7,613 nucleotides of DNA, taken from NCBI GenBank assembly GCA_045587285.1, contig JAZNBZ010000211.1, positions 1-7,613 on the forward strand, written 5' to 3'. The stretch's first letter is position 1. Every line of letters starts with the position of its first letter. The stretch is from Flemingiibacterium sp045587285. Its GTDB lineage: Bacteria; Bacillota; Clostridia; Oscillospirales; CAG-272. The translations under genes were made by a program, and so were the position numbers. Below the pieces are notes generated by a model. The model was not told where the DNA came from. It made no database searches and was given only the letters and a program-made list of their open reading frames with translations. This document shows positions 4,085 to 7,613 of this stretch, piece after piece.

Positions 4085-4891
4085 TCACGCTTCAACAGCC
4101 CTCGCCCTTCTCCGATTTTTAACGTAAAACGGCACGTACGGAGCCGCGTGTATGAGGATATACACCGCGTACACGAGTATCACCGATACAACGTCGGGCA
4201 GTGCCGCACCAAGCGGCGCAAAGATGAACGACTCAAGCTTAAAGAACATATAATCCGCGTCGATTTTAGAAAAGTTCACGATATTCGCCGCGACCGACAT
4301 TATAAGAAACGGCACGCTCGGCAAAAGAAGGTCTGTAAAGCGGCGCGCACGCGTGTACGAGTGATAACCCGAAAGGAGCATAAGCAGCGCGCAGGTGACG
4401 ATAGCGCCGTGGTAGAGAAACGTGTGAAATCCCGCGAAGGATATGCAGGAATAGTTGCCGAGAATGTTCGCGGGGTACACGAAATTGACCGCGCCGCCGA
4501 CAAAGCCGAGCGTGCAAACGTAGCCGCACGCCGCGTATCTCACTTTATCCTTGCCGAAGATGGCAAACGGAAGCGCATACAGAAAAATGCTGCACGGGTA
4601 AAGCGGCAGGATACCGCCCCACTCGAAGCTGACACTCTTGCCCGTGTACGTTTCCCAGAGTATCTTGCTTACCTCAAAAACGACGAGAAAAGCCCAAAGC
4701 ACGGCAAAAAACGTGCGAAGCGTTTTTTCGCTCTTATTTTTCAGCGTGATACATACGAGCGCGACGACCGCGATGCAAAAAAGTGAAAACGCGATATGAA
4801 GCGGTGTAAAAAGAGTTCCGGGTATTTCGCTTGCCTTCGGTAAAAAATCCTTGTGCGTAAAGAAATTTTTTATAAGGTCAGAAAATCCCAC
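4085..4891 (-). CDS. YwaF/TMEM164-like integral membrane protein
   Basis: The 268-residue protein has about seven hydrophobic segments (roughly 33-50, 60-77, 95-112, 118-138, 158-176, 188-206 and 230-250) and a basic C-terminal tail KNRRRARAVEA, likely cytoplasmic. Family hallmarks of the YwaF (TIGR02206)/TMEM164 group include LPLYPCS (95-101) and the conserved histidine region FHTFLYHG (155-162). Bacterial members have no established function that I can state. The start is GTG at 4891, set by a strong GGAGGG seven bases upstream; no ATG lies nearby in frame. It begins 20 bases after the copZ stop, so it is probably cotranscribed with copA-copZ. Its TGA stop (4085-4087) overlaps a possible GTG start of RAYT. 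Confidence 0.85.
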   Translation of the reverse strand: MGFSDLIKNFFTHKDFLPKASEIPGTLFTPLHIAFSLFCIAVVALVCITLKNKSEKTLRTFFAVLWAFLVVFEVSKILWETYTGKSVSFEWGGILPLYPCSIFLYALPFAIFGKDKVRYAACGYVCTLGFVGGAVNFVYPANILGNYSCISFAGFHTFLYHGAIVTCALLMLLSGYHSYTRARRFTDLLLPSVPFLIMSVAANIVNFSKIDADYMFFKLESFIFAPLGAALPDVVSVILVYAVYILIHAAPYVPFYVKNRRRARAVEA

Positions 4892-4898
4892 TTACGCT

Positions 4899-4904
4899 CC
4901 CTCC
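4899..4904 (-). promoter_or_regulatory. Ribosome binding site before the YwaF-like GTG start
   Basis: AAGGAGGGAG on the minus strand carries GGAGGG at these positions, seven bases before the GTG at 4891. Its strength supports the non-ATG start. Confidence 0.8.
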
Positions 4905-4911
4905 TTTTAAT

Positions 4912-5118
4912 TTATGCGTTCTCGATGGATACAACGTCGAAGCCGAGGTCCTCAACCGTCTCGCGAAGCTTCGCGTCGTCAATATCCGCGCCCTCAACGG
5001 TTGCAACGCCGTCGGGCAAGGTTGCGTTTGCAGAAAGTCCGAGCGCGGCAAGAGCACTCGTCACGCGAGTCAGACAGTGCGAGCAGTGCATACCTTCGAT
5101 TTTGATGATCTTTTTCAT
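4912..5118 (-). CDS. copZ: Copper chaperone, heavy-metal-associated domain protein
   Basis: The 68-residue protein is a single HMA domain of normal family length. The metal site is GMHCSHC (residues 9-15): Cys12 and Cys15 bind Cu(I), and the His between them is typical of CopZ-type chaperones. The end KLRETVEDLGFDVVSIENA matches the last helix and strand of the ferredoxin-like fold. It delivers cytosolic copper to the CopA ATPase and, in some species, to a copper-sensing repressor. The ATG at 5118 has AAGGAG eight bases upstream. It lies 18 bases after the copA stop, so the two genes are an operon. Specificity for copper rather than another soft metal is inferred from the neighbour. Confidence 0.92.
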   Translation of the reverse strand: MKKIIKIEGMHCSHCLTRVTSALAALGLSANATLPDGVATVEGADIDDAKLRETVEDLGFDVVSIENA

Positions 5119-5136
5119 TTTCGTATCTCCTTTAAA

Positions 5137-7392
5137 TTATATTTTTACTCTGTAAAGCCGCAGTGCGTTAGTCACCACGAAAAGCGACGAAAGGCTCATC
5201 GCCGCAGCTCCAATCATCGGGCTTAACGTTATTCCGACACCCGACAAAACGCCTGCCGCTATCGGTATTCCGAGCGTGTTGTAAAAGAACGCCCAGAAAA
5301 GATTTTGCCTGATATTTTTCATCGTACGGCGCGAAAATTCAATCGCCGCAGGTACGTCAGCAAGGTCGTTTTTCATTAAAACGATATCCGCCGAATCTAT
5401 TGCAATATCCGCGCCCGAGCCTATCGCAATGCCAACGTCGGCACGCGTGAGCGCGGGCGAATCGTTGATGCCGTCGCCGACGAACGCTACCCTGCCGTCC
5501 TTCATTTTTTCGGCTACGGTGCGCTCCTTGTCAGACGGCATAACCTCTGCGACGACCTCGTTTATGCCTGCGCGCCTTGCAATAGCCGCCGCAGTCACCT
5601 CGTTGTCGCCCGTCAGCATCATCGCCGAGATGCCCATACCGTGCAGTCGCTCGATTGCCGCCTTTGACGTCGGCTTTATCGTATCTGCGACCGCGATAAT
5701 TCCGAGCGGCCTTCCGCCGCACGCAAACAGCATCGGCGTTTTGCCGTCACGCGCGAGTGCGTCGAGCACGTCCGCCGCACCTGACGCGTCAACGCCCTGC
5801 TCCGCCATATAAACGGCGTTGCCGGCGTATGCGGTATCGCCGTCAATTTTCGCGGTAACGCCGCGTCCCGAAACCGCCTTAAAGTCGCTCACCGCCACAG
5901 CACTTGCGCCGTGCTCGGCACAGTACTCGCGTATAGCCTCGGCGAGCGGATGCTCGCTCGATGCCTCGAGAGATGCCGCAACGGAGAGAAGCGCCGCCTC
6001 GTCGTCTGCGATAACGTCCGTCACCGACGGCTTACCCTCGGTTACGGTACCCGTTTTATCGAGCGCAACCGTTTTGGTTTCATTGAGAATTTCAAGCGCC
6101 TCGGCGCTCTTTACGAGTATTCCTCTCTCCGCCATTCTGCCGATTGCAACGGTGATGGCAACGGGCGTTGCAAGCCCGAGCGCACACGGGCAGGATATAA
6201 CGAGAACCGATATGCCGCACGAGAGCGCGAAATCAACGCTCGCACCAAGTATGAGCCACACGATAAACGTCACGAGCGAAACCGCCATAACTATCGGCAC
6301 GAACACGCCGCTGACCTTGTCGGCAAGCCTCGAAATCGGCGCTTTCGTCGCGCCCGCATCGCGTACGAGCTCGATTATTTTAGCAAGCGACGTTTCGCCG
6401 CCTACCTTTTCGGCGCGGTACTTAAACGCGCCGTTTTTGTTGATGGTAGCGCAAAAAACGCGTTCTCCGACCGTCTTTTCGACGGGTATCGACTCGCCCG
6501 TCATCGCGGACTCGTCAACCGACGACGCGCCGTCAACTATAACGCCGTCCGCAGGAAGCGACTGACCGGGGCGAATTACGATAATATCGCCCACGACAAG
6601 CTCGTCGGTTTTTATTTCAAGCGTTCGTCCGCCGCGCTCGACCGTCGCCGTGTCGGGCGCAAGCCTTGAAAGGCGCTCGATTGCCGCACCGGTTTTGTTT
6701 TTGCTACGCTGTTCCAAAAATTTGCCCACGGTAACGAGCGTGAGTATCATCGACGCGGACTCAAAATAGAGGTTTTCGCGGTAGTAATCGACCGTAGCCG
6801 CGTCGCCGTGACCGAGCCCGTAGCCTATCATAAATATCGCGACGACGCCGTACACGACCGCCGCAGACGAGCCTATCGCCACGAGCGAATCCATATTCGG
6901 CGAGCGATGGAAAAGTGCCTTGAAGCCGACGATATAGAACTTGCGATTAAGGTACATAACGGGCAGAGTCAGAAGGAACTGTGTGAATGCGAAAACAAGC
7001 GCGTTTTCGCCGCCGTGGAAGATATGCGGCGTCGGAAGGCCGACCATATGTCCCATTGTCAGGTACATAAGCACGGCTAAAAATCCAAGCGACACGAAAA
7101 GGCGTACCTTCATCTCGTGCGACGCGCTCTCTGTGCTCTTCGCTTTATCCATTTTTTCGGGCTTTTTCGCCGTTTTTTCGACTATCGGCGTTGCAGAAAA
7201 GCCCGCCTTTTTAACGGCGGCGCATACGCGCTCGGAAACGTCGGCGGCATTATCGTCCGCTTCGATAAAAAGCGTTTTTGCAAGCAGATTTACGCTTGCC
7301 TCCCTTACGCCGTCCAGTCGGCGCGTGACGCGCTCGACAGACGCCGAGCAAGCAGCACAGCTCATACCCTCTACGGTAAATTTTAGCTTCAC
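5137..7392 (-). CDS. copA: Copper-exporting P1B-type ATPase
   Basis: The 751-residue inner-membrane pump couples ATP hydrolysis to Cu(I) export. In order: one N-terminal HMA domain with GMSCAAC (9-15); a charged linker (about 70-92); membrane segments from about 96; actuator loop TGES (298-301); the CPC ion site (401-403) in VISCPCALGLATP; the phosphorylation site DKTGT (Asp445); SEHP (479-482); TGDN (594-597); and the hinge GDGINDSP (639-646). The late membrane helices carry FYN (703-705) and MSLSS (732-736), the Cu(I)-specific residues of the P1B-1 group. The start is GTG at 7392 with GAGG nine bases before it; the first internal Met is inside the metal motif. All key residues are present. 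It heads the copA-copZ run; no copper regulator gene or clear CopY/CsoR operator is in the window. Confidence 0.97.
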   Translation of the reverse strand: MKLKFTVEGMSCAACSASVERVTRRLDGVREASVNLLAKTLFIEADDNAADVSERVCAAVKKAGFSATPIVEKTAKKPEKMDKAKSTESASHEMKVRLFVSLGFLAVLMYLTMGHMVGLPTPHIFHGGENALVFAFTQFLLTLPVMYLNRKFYIVGFKALFHRSPNMDSLVAIGSSAAVVYGVVAIFMIGYGLGHGDAATVDYYRENLYFESASMILTLVTVGKFLEQRSKNKTGAAIERLSRLAPDTATVERGGRTLEIKTDELVVGDIIVIRPGQSLPADGVIVDGASSVDESAMTGESIPVEKTVGERVFCATINKNGAFKYRAEKVGGETSLAKIIELVRDAGATKAPISRLADKVSGVFVPIVMAVSLVTFIVWLILGASVDFALSCGISVLVISCPCALGLATPVAITVAIGRMAERGILVKSAEALEILNETKTVALDKTGTVTEGKPSVTDVIADDEAALLSVAASLEASSEHPLAEAIREYCAEHGASAVAVSDFKAVSGRGVTAKIDGDTAYAGNAVYMAEQGVDASGAADVLDALARDGKTPMLFACGGRPLGIIAVADTIKPTSKAAIERLHGMGISAMMLTGDNEVTAAAIARRAGINEVVAEVMPSDKERTVAEKMKDGRVAFVGDGINDSPALTRADVGIAIGSGADIAIDSADIVLMKNDLADVPAAIEFSRRTMKNIRQNLFWAFFYNTLGIPIAAGVLSGVGITLSPMIGAAAMSLSSLFVVTNALRLYRVKI

Positions 7393-7467
7393 TGAATTTT
7401 ACCTCACTATGATTTTTTTGCATTCTCGCTTAAGCAAATCAATATTCTTTATATCCGCTTCGAATAG

Positions 7468-7493
7468 ACGGTTCGGCGCTTGCGCCGAACCGT
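7468..7493. repeat. 12-bp perfect palindrome upstream of copA
   Basis: ACGGTTCGGCGC (7468-7479) and GCGCCGAACCGT (7482-7493) pair perfectly around TT; as RNA the loop would be CUUG. No T-run follows on either strand, so it is not a clear terminator. It lies about 75 bases upstream of copA. Confidence 0.7.
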
Positions 7494-7520
7494 TTGGGGA
7501 GGGCATAGGACCAATCTCCT

Positions 7521-7543
7521 GCAGGACGGCTTCGCCGACCTGC
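7521..7543. repeat. Hairpin with TTC loop upstream of copA
   Basis: GCAGG (7521-7525) pairs with CCTGC (7539-7543), then an A-A mismatch, then CGGC with GCCG around TTC. It is one of three hairpins within 100 bases. Confidence 0.5.
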
Positions 7544-7565
7544 GTGAGTTCGCAAGCGAACTCAC
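7544..7565. repeat. 10-bp perfect palindrome upstream of copA
   Basis: GTGAGTTCGC (7544-7553) and GCGAACTCAC (7556-7565) surround AA. Read on the minus strand the centre is GCTTGC, as in the palindromes at 1458-1475 and 7468-7493. It follows repeat copy C on the minus strand just as the 1458 palindrome follows copy A. Confidence 0.65.
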
Positions 7566-7581
7566 CACGCCAATCCATAGA

Positions 7582-7613
7582 TCCCCCCGACGCCCCCTAT
7601 CGGCTCAGCTGCC
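7582..7613 (-). repeat. Dispersed GC-rich repeat, copy C (cut by the window end)
   Basis: Read leftward it contains CAGCTGAGC, then AGGGGGCGTCGGGGGGA, the same pattern as copies A and B near asd (B shares GTCGGGGG). The element may continue past 7613. No gene is visible between here and copA. Confidence 0.55.

Noticed and set aside
4079..4088. GTG at 4088 as the main RAYT start
   Set aside because: Possible, since it overlaps the upstream stop as GTGA, but the ATG at 4079 gives the usual family N-terminus; kept as the alternative.
5429..7386. Long plus-strand open frames opposite copA, such as 5819-6565 and 5911-6669
   Set aside because: They are antisense shadows of a GC-rich gene with every CopA motif; their translations are low-complexity Ser/Ala- or Arg-rich with no ribosome binding sites or known motifs.
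7468..7565. Hairpins upstream of copA as intrinsic terminators
   Set aside because: Stems are strong, but no T-run follows any of them on either strand.

Overview
The window looks like chromosomal DNA from an uncultured member of the Clostridia (Bacillota). The support is strong GGAGG-type ribosome binding sites, sigma-A promoters with TGN-extended -10 boxes, a long-form hibernation factor (HPF), a clostridial-style CopA/CopZ pair and GC-rich palindromic intergenic repeats. The lineage below class is not determinable by eye.

Layout, left to right. Positions 1-294 have no gene: a rightward terminator at 26-61 closes a gene outside the window, and a large nested palindromic structure follows at 87-228. 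asd (aspartate-semialdehyde dehydrogenase, minus, 295-1377) is divergent from hpf (plus, 1954-2466). The 576 bases between them hold a strong minus-strand promoter, a second extended -10, a GC-rich palindrome-rich block bounded by an 11-base direct repeat, and the hpf promoter with a possible 13-codon leader peptide.

Next is a compact AT-rich two-gene module: a small XRE repressor gene (minus) divergent from a YpsA/DUF1273-type SLOG gene (plus). Two near-identical operator-like palindromes 32 bases apart lie in their shared promoter region. The module is bracketed by two terminators that match at 31 of 33 positions, so it has the look of an inserted cassette.

The right half is a minus-strand run: copA (P1B Cu+ ATPase), copZ (copper chaperone), a YwaF/TMEM164-like membrane protein, and a REP-associated tyrosine transposase (RAYT) whose reading frame reaches the stop codon of the membrane-protein gene. 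The RAYT coding sequence itself carries two 28-base copies, in inverted orientation, of a REP-like palindromic repeat, both read in frame. This is the most striking observation in the window. The last 220 bases upstream of copA are packed with palindromes and end in a dispersed repeat also present twice upstream of asd.

Functionally the genes are a mixture: lysine/threonine/methionine precursor synthesis (asd), ribosome dimerisation in stationary phase (hpf), copper efflux (copA-copZ), and two accessory elements (XRE-SLOG, RAYT). No RNA genes of known family, CRISPR arrays or complete insertion sequences were seen.
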